In this document: positions 51,554 through 62,547 of the stretch, one piece after another | Layout: the number at the start of each line of letters is the position of its first letter | Position numbering within the stretch: the stretch's first letter is position 1 | NCBI GenBank assembly: GCA_018340375.1 | Contig: JAFFJZ010000043.1 | Coordinates: 806,001-870,000 of the forward strand | DNA: 64,000 nt | Reading direction: 5' to 3' | Source: Gonatopus flavifemur | Taxonomy: Eukaryota; Arthropoda; Insecta; Hymenoptera; Dryinidae | The notes under the pieces: generated by a model | Seen by the model: the letters and a program-made list of their open reading frames with translations, nothing else | What the model was told of the DNA's origin: nothing | The model's database searches: none | Translations under genes and position numbers: made by a program

Positions 51554-51898
51554 TTGGGTGATTGAATGGATCGATTTTCATATACTTGATTCAACAAATT
51601 CTATGAAACCAGATGTAGATGACTTCATTTATAGCGTCGATTAGTCATATCGTATGACCTTCAATTCATCCCTTGTTGCATTCAGAATTGTAATGATTTG
51701 CGGAATGAAATTACACAAGAGCTCCGAAAATATAAACGTTCTACATATAAAGAAGGATTTATATCAAATTATTGAATTTTTGGATTGTCAAAAGTTTGGA
51801 GATACAGCACCAAAGTTCACATGAGATTGAATTGAAGAAACAAACTTTTTCTGCTGGCATACTATATGAGTGGGACATGAAAACCCATGATTACAGTG
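51554..51898. other. No gene recognised
   Basis: AT-rich sequence before the BEL/Pao insertion site. It ends in GATTACAGTG, whose last five bases CAGTG match the CATTG after the other LTR at four of five positions. Confidence 0.45.
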
Positions 51899-52588
51899 TG
51901 TTCGATCCACGAGCCGAATTTCATTTGTAAGAAAAAACCCAATCACAAAAAGGAAAGTCAATAATGACGGTGATAATCGCCTGCAGAATTCGTGAATCCA
52001 CGCTGAGTCGTCGGTCGGAGGGTTGTAAAAGGATCATCAAGGAAGAACACGACGGATAAGATTTCAACAATATCGTTTTAATTGATGATGAATGAGACGA
52101 ATCTCCACAATCTCACGCGAGTTGAAACTAACTGTTCGATCCACTGGTGCACACGCGTGATTGTTCAGAAGTCCAATATCACTTCGATACCGACTACGAA
52201 GAAGAAATCCGCTAGTGGGATCGCGGATGTCGCGAACGATCGGGCTACTCCGAGAAGCAGAGAGGAGAAACAATTTCAAGTGTACACGATGACGGCTGAT
52301 CGACTTGTGTTGTGCCCTTCGGTGAGAATCATCGAGCAGCAAGGTCTTACGTGATAATTGAAACGTCGCTTGATGATGTCATCGCGGAGGAATGCTATAG
52401 AAATTGGCAATACACAAATAGATTTCTCATCATATGATCTAATACAACGAACAAATACTCACTGGAAGGAACTCGAACGTGAATTGATTCCAATGAATAT
52501 TCAACGTGATTTGTAACGTAAAATTTATGGAAATTTAATTAAAATATATGACTTTTTTCTAGATTTTTTTACAGGTGAATTCCTAACA
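51899..52588 (-). repeat. BEL/Pao 3' LTR (690 bp)
   Basis: It matches 58349-58868 plus 61273-61445 at most positions. It begins TGTTCGATCC and ends TCCTAACA, the TG...CA rule. It keeps the undisturbed sequence AATACACAAATAG where the other LTR carries the foldback insertion. The adjoining minus-strand CCAAGGCAGGCGGTA could be the polypurine tract. Confidence 0.85.
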
Positions 52589-53150
52589 TACCGCCTGCCT
52601 TGGATGGATATGGCTGAAACGAATGACAATGATGTTCTCAAAGGCGGTCTGATATCGGAGGCGCACAATGAAAATGGGTTTACATCTAATTCAACAGAAT
52701 GACTAAGCAACTAAGAGTTACTCAATCCCAATGGGTCGCCCATCCCAGAGTGCGGACTTACAATCAGGAGTTGCGTTGTGGGGTGTCACCACCCGCCATT
52801 CGCGAAGGGGGGCTCGTACAATCGGGAATATCGACGGGTGGAAAACAAATCTTGGCTATGGGCCGTTTAAAAGTTGAAGTAGTGGTTTTAATAGTAACGA
52901 CCCGAGTAAGCCCATCGGCGACAGGGTGACACTTCAAAATGCGTCCCAGGTTCCACTGGGTGGGTGGTAGCGTTGGTTCACGTGATAGGACTAGTCGTCT
53001 GGGTGAAGCTAGCTCGGTTTGTTACCGCCATTTCGGTCGCTGATTGAGTGAATGCAAATAATCGGTGGACCAGGCCTTCCAGAAGTTCTCGTTCATCCGC
53101 TCAATCAATTGTCATCGAAGAAGGCGAGATTCACTGAGGTCTAGAAGGTG
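52589..53150 (-). pseudogene. C-terminal extension of pol, degraded
   Basis: Between the 3' LTR and the integrase, the minus strand shows short frames consistent with a decayed pol C-terminal extension (DUF5641-like region) of BEL/Pao pol, but several stops and shifts prevent a continuous reading. Assigned mainly by position. Confidence 0.35.
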
Positions 53151-53164
53151 CAGTTCCGTGACGG

Positions 53165-53990
53165 CCTATAGAGCGTATCCGCCCAAGAAGTGGCCGGCAG
53201 TCAAATACTGATAATCATCGAAATGATTGGAGGTCGCTGCGATGGGCCAAGAGTTCAAGCAGGCCCCAATACGGGATAGTATGGTATTGAACTCTTCGTA
53301 AGTAAAAGTGTGATCGCTAACTACCCGCCTCAGGTGAAATTTGACAATCTCGACTCCTGCCTCCTACAACCCACCAAAGTGAGGCACCGCCAGAGGGAGA
53401 AAGTGCCAATGAATGCGATCAGTTGCCAACTGATTCAACAAGTCGAGATTGGGGATTGTAGCTTTGAGGGCTTCGGTTAATTCTCGGTTGGCTCCGCGGA
53501 ATGTTGTCCCGTTATCGGAATACATGGCGCTGGGATGACCGCGCTGGGCAACAAATCGAGCAAACGCAGCTAGGAACGCATCGGTAGTTAAGTCGCTAAC
53601 TAATTCAAAATGCAACGATTTAACGGACATACGAACAAATACAGTGGTATGAGCCTTTCGAGTTCTAAAACCTTGCCCAGGGGAACTTCGAATTAATATG
53701 GGTCCGGCATAGTCAACCCCGACATGATGGAAGGCTCTTCCTGGAGCAGTAACGTGAACAGAAGGCAAATCTCCCATCAGCTCGTTGAATATCGCTGCGC
53801 TTCCACGCGCACAAGGAACGCAACGATGGATAACGGATCGAACCGTGCTACGAGCACGAAAGATCCAGTATTCTTGGCGGATTAGTGCCAAGGTGAGCTG
53901 GGTCCCACCATGAAGACTGCGAATATGATCATGATGGATGATTTTGTGTAGGAGTGGATGCAATTGTAGGATAATGGGTCATTTCGTAGC
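53165..53990 (-). pseudogene. BEL/Pao integrase
   Basis: Contains the N-terminal HHCC finger (HIRSLHGGTQLTLALIRQEYW, then HRCVPCAR) and the rve core with HHVGVDYAGP and MYSDNGTTFRGANREL, which supply the first two catalytic acidic residues. After PHFGGL a TAG replaces the usual tryptophan codon. The frame then stays open to about 53165, keeping the following glutamate (EAGVE) and LTAGHFLGGY. The integrase is therefore nearly complete but cut by one stop just before the third catalytic residue. Confidence 0.8.
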
Positions 53991-54155
53991 CCATGACATT
54001 TCGGCGTTTCGAAGTCGTCCGCGAGCACGGAGAACCCCTTCATCATCAATGGACGGGTTAAGAGGAAGGAATGGGCTTTCTCTTGGCAGAGGTTGGCAAT
54101 TGACTAAGGTTGATAGTTCGGCGGAAAACATTTCACGCTGCATAACTTTGACCCA

Positions 54156-56053
54156 CTAGAACTTTGCCATCTGAATTTCGTGGGGGTGGAGTGAGCCGTC
54201 AGCATCAGGAGCCAGATACTGTTCTGTTCCTCTTCGGATGGAAATATAGCGAGTGGGACATAGTTTATGAAAGGACCGGGAAATGTATAAGTTCACACGC
54301 AATAGTTTCGGCCACGATGAAAATCGATTGAGCAAGTCCCACGGAACGGTGGGAATTGCGGTCAAAATGCTGATCAAGGGCTTAGCTTCGGGAGCGCTAT
54401 CGCTGCGAAGGACGGGGAGGATAGGCCATGAAACCTCATGTAAGTGAAACCAGCTTGGTCCATGCCACCATAATGAAAGCTGTTGCAGTTGGGCTGGAGG
54501 GATACCACGTGACGCAGAGTTGCTGGGATTGTCAGCGATGGGGATATGGCACCCTGTGGCGTCGAGTAATTCGGATTGATTCTTGGTCATGCGATTCGCC
54601 ACAAAAGGGTGCCAAAATGACGATGGTTTGCTCAGCCGAACAAAAACCACCGAGGAGTCAGACCAGCCAAATAGCGGGACTAACAGGTAATCCAAGGAAC
54701 TCGTTACGAATTTCAACAATTCTACAAGGAGTAGAGCGCGCAGAGTTCCAAACGAGGCACACTCAACACCTTGATTGGAGAGACTTTGAGCTTGCCTGTC
54801 GAAAGTGTTGTTGTAACCCCCGAGTCAATCGCTGCAACCCGCGGATAGACAGCGGTGGCGTACGCTAGAGTTGACGCGTCACAAAAGCCGTGCAACTCCA
54901 GTTGTATTACGTGGTTCCCAGCTCCAGTCCATCGGGAAATAGATACTTGATTGAGACATGTGAGCTGGTCCTGAAATTTCCACCATGAACTAATTGCATC
55001 TGTAGAAATCGGTTCATCCCAATCGCATTTTTGGAGCCGTAAACGCTACAGAAAAATTTTAGCCGAAACCGTTACCGGAGTGGCCCACCCGAGCGGATCA
55101 TAGAGTTTGGCGATTGTGGACAGAATTTTCCGTTTGGTGGCCACGTCGGGATTGTGTGTAGACACACGAAATCGAAAAGAATCGGAAGGTGGTGACCAAT
55201 AAGTGCCCAGAATTTTACAATGTTCATCCTCGGCGAAATCGCGCGGAGAAGTCGTGCCACGATCACTCGGATCTATATCTTCGAGCAAATTTGGCCGATC
55301 ACTCATCCATCTTCGTAAAGTCAATCCACCGCTCGCCAACAATGCCACTAGTTGGTGACGGGTTTGGCGAATAAGAGTGATGTCATCACCTCCAAAGAGT
55401 CAGTCGTCAACATAACTTTGACGCCTGAATATGGGTGAGGCAAGAGGAAATTTTCCTCCTTCATCATGAACGAGTTGCGAAATCACTCTTAAGGCCAAAT
55501 ACGTGGCACAAGCTAAATCGTATGTAACGGTTAAGAGTTGGTGATCGTGGATTTCCGATTTAGGAGAAGGTCGCCATACAATTCATAGATAATCAACATC
55601 TTCATCGTGAACCCGAATTTGGCGGTACATTTTCGCAATATCGCTCGGAAATACATAGCCATATTGGTGCCACTGTAAAACCACAGCGGCCGGATTGGTT
55701 TGGAGTTTCGGGCCCACCATGAGATGGTCATTTGGAGGCGTCCCATTGGATGTGGGGTGATGCGCGTTGAAGACGACTCGCAGTTTCCTAGGACCTCTAT
55801 CTGCTCGCAGAACGGAGTGATGGGGGAAATACGCTGCATGAAATGGCAAACGAGAGATTTCCGGCGGCGAATTCGGCCGAACTCGGCTCATGTGGCCTAA
55901 AGACACATATTCGGACAGAAAGTCCTGGTATTTGGATGACAACACGGGGTTTTTGTCGAGTCGCCGTTCTAAACGCATCCAACAACTAACGGCTTGGATA
56001 GGCGACGAACCAAGCTTGGAGCGAGAATTCTGAGTTCTAAAGGGTGGACACAC
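54156..56053 (-). pseudogene. BEL/Pao reverse transcriptase and RNase H
   Basis: The RT start (56053-55583) has PRKLRVVFNAHHPTSNGTPP and the finger-palm DIAKMYRQI. The connection (55348-55046) has KILGTYWSPPSD, KRKILSTIAKLYDPLGWATP. The RNase H part (54719-54156) has GWSDSSVVFVRL, FVANRMTKNQ, NPSNSASRG and LSLWWHGPSW. All are typical of Pao-clade pol. The parts lie in different registers or are separated by stops. The palm region that should hold the catalytic YxDD is not readable in one frame. Confidence 0.75.
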
Positions 56054-56125
56054 TACATAGCGGCCACTTGGGTCACGAAGATGAGTCGAAGAAAAATGTT
56101 CCTCGCAAGTGAGCTCCTTGTTAGT

Positions 56126-56860
56126 CTAGGACGAATGATCGGACACGTTTTCAATGTCCCAGAAACGACTTAACGCATGAGTCAACGAACTGTCGGCAAC
56201 AGAACAATGAAGAGTATGCAAAACGGGACGAGGAGCAACGGGTTCGGAATGAGCAATCCCTGATAGGACCCAGCCCAAGACGGTGAGTCGAGTAATCGGT
56301 TCCTGATCGGTTTCTTTGCGCAACCCTTCAAGCAGTAACTGACCATATAAATCGGCTCCAATAATCAGCTCGATCGGGTCAGAACCCATGGAGTTGGATC
56401 TGCCAACTTTAACCCGGATATGTGGAGCCACGACATTGGACCAGAAATCCAAGTTGGCAGATATTCAGTCAGCATTGAAAGAATCAACGCCGAGGTTGAC
56501 CATGTCGATTCATGATTGTCGAACGGGGCAACGCTAATCGATGTTGCAAATCGAGCGGAAGTTTCAATATCGGACACGCCGGAGATGTCGATAGACGCGA
56601 ACGTATGACATGTGAACGCTGAGCAAGGTTTTCGGATATAAAGGTTGCTGCGGATCCTTGATTCAAGAGTGCTCGAACGCTTTCCACTCCCCCATTTGCG
56701 TGGCTATCAAGAACTTTGGCAGTCGCCAATAAAATCTTCGCATTTGGAAAATCTGATTCCACGACAAAATGTGAAGTCACATTTGATTCTAGTGCTGGAG
56801 CGCTAGCTGACGAGCAGGCAGGTGTCACTGCGTCGTCACTTGAAGGTTTACTCGCAGGAA
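56126..56860 (-). pseudogene. BEL/Pao aspartic protease (DUF1758-like), active site changed
   Basis: The first frame (56828-56484) reads VRALLNQGSAATFISENLAQ. The position corresponding to the catalytic Asp of the D(Q/S)GS motif is Asn here. The second frame (56577-56126) has IELIIGADLYGQLL and RLTVLGWVLSG, the conserved end of the domain. A frameshift separates the two. Confidence 0.7.
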
Positions 56861-57029
56861 AATGTAGCAGCGGTCCAATTTTTGAGTGATTAAAAATACA
56901 AGAATATCACTCCATTGGGCAACTGGCCATTCCAAAGGAGTCAGCACGAGGTCGGAAAACGTGACGGAATCTGGCAAATGACGAAGATCCCGCGCATTTT
57001 TGTTATTAACTTGCGGCGAAGAGAATAAA

Positions 57030-57660
57030 TTCTACAAATGAACATTAATCAACCTCCGTTTGTTTTCGTCCCGATTTTTTAATGAATCCCACGCGGTATC
57101 AAAATTAGCCGCGGTGATAGGGAGATGTCGAATGATTTGATTGGCTCCACCGGTTACGTTAGAAACCAAATAATGCATACGAGCCACAGGAGTTAAATTT
57201 CTATCGTCAATAATCATCGAAGTCAACCGATCGCGCAAACTCTCCCGATAATGGAGGCTGCCGTCAAGAGACGGAAGATGGATGCGAGGAACAGCTGCAA
57301 CAGATTCACGAGGGGCCTCAACTAACTATGGAACTCGTATCCACGTCAGGATGAGAGGTTCCAGACTCGAACGATAATCGAAGCTCCGTTAAACAATCTC
57401 GAAGGATGTCGAAAGTATCCTCACATTTCAAAAACTTCCTTTCAGTGAAATAAGGTTCGACTTCCCTCACCGCATCAGCAGCTTTGGCTTCCAGAAGGAG
57501 ATTGAGTTATCTGCACTCCGCAAAAGTCTTCTTGAGGGTGGTCAGGCGACTTTGTGAAACAGCCGGAGTGATTTTCCACTTGCCCATTTTCTTTGAATTC
57601 GGTATGACACGATCAATCGCTCTCTAAAGCTCCCGTTGCTGGTTCAAAAGGTCCTGCATG
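57030..57660 (-). pseudogene. BEL/Pao gag region
   Basis: Readable pieces include MQDLLNQQREL at about 57657 followed by a stop, KMGKWKITPAVSQSRLTTLK, and further on RMHYLVSNVTGGANQIIRHL with FDTAWDSLKNR, the DUF1759-type gag signature. Several stops occur. No zinc knuckle was found in the intact pieces. Confidence 0.6.
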
Positions 57661-58330
57661 TTGATCGGGATGAACGTAAACGGGCACAAAAATCGAAACC
57701 ACCAGAAACTTCGAGTTTGAGAATCCAACAAAATACAATGTGCCAATAAACACCGCCGATAACGTTGAGCACCACCGATCACACTAAATACAACCTTACT
57801 CAAGGTTTTCAACTACTGTCAAGGAAAAAAAACAAAGAAAAAACAGGAACGCTGCACACTGTTCAACTTGTAACTAATTCAATTCCACAAAGTTGACGCG
57901 CTTGAATCACCAAAGCAAATATACGGGTGGAAAAACATTCAGTTCACGAATGATTTGAACTCGTTTCGTCCCAACAGCGAACGATTTGTCTATTTCGCGA
58001 TCCGACGGCAAACGATTTGTCTATTTCGCGATCTGACGGCAAACACATTAGAATTTTCACCCAACACAAGGACGATTTTCATCAATATGTATATCGATGT
58101 AATTTGCGGTAACGTTCATTCAATTTTCACCGATATTTAATGGATGAATGAGGTGGAAGGATGGCGTCGATGTGAATGTTCACAATCGAACGGTTTTTCC
58201 GTGCACCAAATGTTCAAGACAGCACTTCGAAGTGGAAAATTCACCACTAGAAAATCACACAAATGAAACACGTTTCGTGAATTATTCATTTATTTGCGTG
58301 TTCACAAGAAAATCGTTACACAACCGATCG
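57661..58330. other. BEL/Pao leader between primer site and gag
   Basis: Non-coding. Two tandem copies of CGAACGATTTGTCTATTTCGCGATC-like sequence occur at 57978-58038, with a period of about 39 bp. Confidence 0.4.
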
Positions 58331-58348
58331 ATCCAGCTCAAAGGACCA
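58331..58348 (-). promoter_or_regulatory. Primer binding site, tRNA-Tyr type
   Basis: Directly adjacent to the inner edge of the 5' LTR, the minus strand reads TGGTCCTTTGAGCTGGAT. It is complementary, with two mismatches, to the 3' end of insect tRNA-Tyr (acceptor CGAAGGA plus CCA). It fixes the direction of the element as minus. Confidence 0.6.
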
Positions 58349-58868
58349 TGTTCGATCCACGAGCCGAATTTCATTTGTGAAGAAAGAAACCTAATCACAA
58401 AAAGGGATGTCAATAATGACGGTGATAATCGCCTGCAGAATTCGTAAATCCACGCTGAGTCGTTGGTCGGAGGGTTGTGAAAGGATCAATAAGAAAGAAC
58501 ACGACAAATAAGATTCCAACAATATCGTTTTAATTGATGATGAATGAGACGAATCTCCACAATATCACGCACGTTAAAACTAACTGTTCGATCCACTGAT
58601 GCACACGCGTGATTGTTCAAAAGTCCAATATCACGTCGATACCGACCACGAAAAAAAATCCGCTAGTGAGATCGCGGATGTCGCGAACGATCGGGCTACT
58701 TCGAGAAGTAGAGAAGAAAAACAATTTCAAGTGTACACGATGACGGCTGATCGACTTGTGTTGTGCCCTTCGGTGAAAATCATCGAGCAGCAAGGTCTTA
58801 CGTGATAGTTGAAACGTCGCTTGATGATCTCACCGCGGAGGAATGCTATAGATATTGGCAATACACAA

Positions 58869-61268
58869 GGGGCATTCCACATCGAATGTACCCATGTAAA
58901 AACCTTAATCGCAGAGATTTTGATGCAACTTGATGGGGTTGTTGTACTATTCGAGTACATAATTTGTGCGAAGGGGGGGGGGGGGGAATAACCACGCTCG
59001 AAGAGAACATGAAGCTTCAGCGAAAGTTCAGATTAGGTCTGTATAGATCGGATCGGAGGTTCATGAAAGCTCACTTTTAGATTCACAAACGTTTGTCAAA
59101 GGTACCACGGACGTTGAAATGTCCGCCTCGGAATATGTTCAGGAATCATAGATGGAACGTTCATTGGAGGTTCATCGAAGGTTGAGGAAGCTTCACAAAA
59201 ATATCTGTACCTAGATTGATTTATAATAATTTATGTTTATTAATGAATTTATTTTCCATATAAATTGATCAAAATTAATATAAGTATAGATATTTTTGTG
59301 AAGCTTCGTCAAACCTTCGATGAACCTCCAGTGAACGTTCCATCTATGTTTCCTGAACGTATTTCGAATCGGACATTTCAACGTCTGTAGAACCTTTGCC
59401 AAACGTTTGTGAGTCTCAAAGTTGGATCTAATCAACCTCCGGCCCGATCTATACACATCTGATCTGAACGTTCGCTGAAACTACGTGTTCTCTTCGGGTG
59501 GGTTGCCGAAATACAGGGGCTCAAAGTTTTGGGCATGTTTATCTCCGTCAAATTATAACTCGGTTATATTTCCTTCGAAAAAAGAACGCGAGTAGGTTTT
59601 TTCGTTGGTTTTCTTCGTTCTTTCCAATTAAAATTGGGACGATTCTCTGAATTAATTATTCATGCAAAAAATAGTGATTTTCATTTTTCTTTTCGATTTT
59701 TCTTTAAGATCGGCATTTTTGACAATTTCTGAATCACGCTCAAAAGGAAGCTCATTCTCCTCCCTTCAAGATCATTGGTCAAACATGATGGGCTCCCATG
59801 AACTCATCAGTGAATTCAATCAAAACCGGCGCGATCCAACCGCCAAGCGCGCTGAAAATGCTGTTCAGCCGTGACCCGTTATGGGAATGTCGATGGAAAT
59901 CTTTTTCCATAGACTATTGCAAGCATAATTGATAAAATATGTGGAACATCCTTTATTTATTACACAAATTGATTATTATTATTGTTATTAATATTCTCAT
60001 CATTAACAAATTTTGTTCATTAGAAGTATATAAAATTTTCTCACATTAACGTGATGAATATTGTTACAAGTGTATGTATGATATCTATGAAATTGAGAAA
60101 AAATGTGTACACAGCGAGACCCAAGACTTCTCCTCTCCATCATAAAATGGGAATGCGGTTTAGTTGTATGAACATTATATCTTCATTCAGTTCGAATGAT
60201 GCGTAAAAGTGACGTAACGTAGACAATATTCATTCCGGATCATAAATGACGGATACAGTTGATAATTGACAATTCAGTTCACTTCACACGGAACAATATA
60301 GTGTTGTTAAATTCACAGCATTCTTCAAGTAAATAGGTCCCCAGTAAAATTGAGATGTGCAGTGCTTTGATTTTCACAATGTAAACATTGAACATTGTGA
60401 AGACAGCTTCTCATTGATGTTAAAACAAAACAATGTTCACGACAACTTCAGTTAAACATGTACAGTGTTGTGAATTCTATAGTATTATTTTGTTGCGTGT
60501 ACGATAGTAATGTTGATGATTTCATTGTTTCATAAAGATGATTGAAATAATCGTATCATGGCAGGGATGGAAGATTAAATTCCGATGAGAAGAGCTGATT
60601 GATCTCGTGAGCGATTTCAGAAAAGATTGATTTCATGTAGATGATAAGAATATTGATAATAATAATAATGAATAATTTGTATAATAAATAAAGGATGTTC
60701 CACGTATTTTATCAATTATGCTTGCAATAGTCCATGGAAAAAAATTTCCATCGACATCGCCATACCGGGTCGAGGCTGACCAGCATTTGCAGCGCGCTTG
60801 GCGGTTAGATCGCGCCGGCTTTGATTGAATCCACTGATGAGATCATGAGAGCCCATCATGTGTGACCAATGATCTTGAAGGGAGAAGAACGAGCTTCCTT
60901 TTGAGCGTGATTAAAAAATTGTCAAAAATGCCGATCTTAAAAAAAAATCGAAAAGAAAAATAAAAATCACTTTTTTTGTATGAATGATTAATTCGGAGAA
61001 TCGTCTCAATTCTCATTGGAAAAAATGGAAAAAACCAACGAGAAACATAACTCGCGTTTCTTTCTCAAAGAAAATATAACCGAGTTATAATTTGACGGAG
61101 ATGAACATGCCCGAAACTTTGAGCCTCTGTATCTCGGCAACCCGTCGATATTTCCTCCCCCCTTTTTGCACAAATCATGTACTCCAATAGTACCACAACT
61201 CTACGGAGTTCCATCAAAATCCAAGCGATTGAGGCTTTTACGTGGGTGCACTTGACGCGGAATGCCCC
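58869..61268. mobile_element. 2.4-kb foldback-like element inside the LTR
   Basis: The ends are GGGGCATTCC and GGAATGCCCC. The arms pair over about 600 bp: 58869-58985 with 61147-61268, and 59505-59990 with 60665-61145. The arms contain GCGCGATCC and AAGCGCGCTG words and an ATGTGGAACATCC-like inner edge. The 680-bp loop (59990-60665) is AT-rich and non-coding. The left arm is interrupted by a further palindrome (58993-59503). Target duplication ACAA. Confidence 0.8.
58993..59503. mobile_element. About 510-bp palindrome nested in the foldback arm
   Basis: CGAAGAGAACATGAAGCTTC at the left is mirrored at the right (GTGTTCTCTTCG). The arms of about 215 bp contain GAACGTTCATTGGAGGTTCA and its inverse around an AT-rich loop (59210-59285). 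The corresponding point in the right arm of the host element (about 61145) is uninterrupted. Confidence 0.7.
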
Positions 61269-61445
61269 ACAAATGGATTCCTTATCTTATGATCTACTAC
61301 AACTAACGGATACTCACTGGAACAAACCCGAACGTGAATTTATTCCAATGAATATTCGACGTGATTTGTAACGTAAATTGTATGAAAATCCAATTGAAAT
61401 ATATGACTTTTTTCTAGATTTTTTTTTACAGGTGAATTTCCAACA

Positions 61446-61560
61446 CATTGAAAACAGTCGAAATATACATGAATTGACATTTGGTAGCAATGGGGATGAA
61501 CTGTTGGATCGAAATGTTGAGGTTGATTTATTCAGATCTGGCACATCGGACTATAATTGA
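61446..61560 (+). CDS. Possible terminal host exon at the BEL/Pao boundary
   Basis: After the LTR the plus strand is open to a TGA at 61558-61560, with the reading ENSRNIHELTFGSNGDEL and SGTSDYN at the end. The insertion site on the other side of the element reads GATTACAG-TG, an acceptor-like sequence. Before insertion this may therefore have been the last exon of a host gene. Unknown family; about 37 codons, so chance cannot be excluded. Confidence 0.25.
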
Positions 61561-62144
61561 AAATTTAAATTCATTCAATTCATACCCAGCAAACACAACT
61601 GCAGGTGTCTCAAAGGGCCAGTAACGGCTCTCCAACGGCATTACAGGACCATTAGCGGCCCATTGAAACGCCAGTAATAATTGTTTGTAGGGTAATATTA
61701 TTCTGTTATTTCTCAACAAAGACCGGTCGAAAATTTTGGCCGAAATTCACTGAAATTGGAAATCAGCCTATTGATCTCAATTGAAACTTGGAATTAGAGG
61801 TTGAACGTTCAGACAGATCGCCTAATATTGCAATTATCATGCTCACCGTTACATATGAATATACCCAGGTAAAAATTAACCATGAGCGTGAGGTTGCCAC
61901 AAGGCTCAACAAGATGGGCTGAGCTTATTTTACCAAGGATGGTGCAACTCTGGAATGATAATATTATTCAAGCGCCAGCCCAATAGTTTCTCCAATCAAG
62001 CCCCAAGATTGGGAAAAGGTTTGCATAGCCACCAATGGCAAATCATAAAAAAGTTTGTTTCCAAGAATGAGTCAACGCTGTCGCAATCTTGCGCCAGTGT
62101 TGCTCTCATCGAATGCCAATGGCCATTTTGATGTTTTATTGTAG
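61561..62144. other. Intergenic or intron, with one small MITE
   Basis: Apart from the MITE at 61585-61692, I see no gene. Confidence 0.4.
61585..61692. mobile_element. 108-bp MITE, TA target
   Basis: CCCAGCAAACA at the left and TGTTTGTAGGG at the right form short imperfect TIRs bounded by TA on both sides. The interior has AGTAACGGC and TTAGCGGCC words. GC-richer than its flanks. Confidence 0.5.
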
Positions 62145-62165
62145 TTCAAAATCAAAAAAATGAAA

Positions 62166-62289
62166 GGATGGGGGCTGAATCAACGAAAGGACAAATCAAC
62201 GAAACCATTGGTTGAAAAGGAAGAGATGTGTAATTCTTTCCAACTAACGGTTCCGTTGATTTGGTTTTTCGTTGATTTGGCCCCCATCC
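62166..62289. mobile_element. 124-bp hAT-type MITE, copy 1
   Basis: GGATGGGGGCTGAATCAACG at the left is inverted at the right (CGTTGATTTGGCCCCCATCC). AAATGAAA is duplicated perfectly on both sides (62158-62165 and 62290-62297), an 8-bp target duplication. Confidence 0.85.
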
Positions 62290-62354
62290 AAATGAAACAC
62301 CCATTGTATGATCTTGATATGGAAGACATGTCGGAGAATTCCGAGAAGTTCGAC

Positions 62355-62485
62355 GGATGGGGGCCGAATCAACGAAAGGACAAATCAACGAAACCATTGG
62401 TTCAGAAGAAAGAGATGTATAATGTCTCATTCTTTCCAACTAACGGTTTCGTTGATTTGGTTTTTCGTTGATTTGGCCCCCATCC
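62355..62485. mobile_element. 131-bp hAT-type MITE, copy 2
   Basis: Nearly identical to copy 1 (GGATGGGGGCCGAATCAACG ends), with a 7-bp longer loop. AGTTCGAC is duplicated perfectly at 62347-62354 and 62486-62493. Confidence 0.85.
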
Positions 62486-62547
62486 AGTTCGACATAGAGT
62501 TTTTTGATCAGTTCGAACTCATGAATGCCGCAAATCTGATGATCTAG

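Larger units (their letters stand above)
51899..61445 (-). mobile_element. BEL/Pao LTR retrotransposon, minus strand, degenerate
   Basis: Two LTRs start TGTTCGATCC and end in AACA: 51899-52588 and 58349-61445, the second carrying a 2.4-kb insertion. Outside are CAGTG and CATTG, a 5-bp target duplication with one change. Next to the second LTR is a primer site similar to the tRNA-Tyr 3' end. Between them, minus-strand remnants of gag, aspartic protease, RT, RNase H and integrase lie in the standard BEL/Pao order. Many stops and frameshifts break the frame, so this is a dead copy. Confidence 0.85.
58349..61445 (-). repeat. BEL/Pao 5' LTR split by an insertion
   Basis: The pieces are 58349-58868 and 61273-61445 (about 693 bp in total), collinear with 51899-52588. 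The inserted element occupies 58869-61268, with ACAA duplicated at 58865-58868 and 61269-61272. It begins TGTTCGATCC and ends CCAACA. Confidence 0.85.
62145..62547 (+). pseudogene. Candidate terminal exon interrupted by two MITEs
   Basis: An acceptor TTTTATTGTAG precedes 62145. Skipping the two MITEs, and counting each duplication once, leaves one open frame: 62145-62165, then 62298-62354, then 62494-62544, ending TAG at 62545-62547 (about 43 codons). Readable parts are MKHPLYDLDMEDMSENSEKF and IEFFDQFELMNAANLMI. Acidic and aromatic residues dominate. No family recognised. The frame closes exactly across both insertion points, which supports a real exon that was disrupted later, but the short length leaves doubt. 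Confidence 0.4.

Noticed and set aside
62160..62471. 103-codon plus frame and 95-codon minus frame with repeated NQRKDKSTKPLV-like text
   Set aside because: They are translations through the two palindromic MITE copies; the repetition and strand symmetry come from the MITEs.
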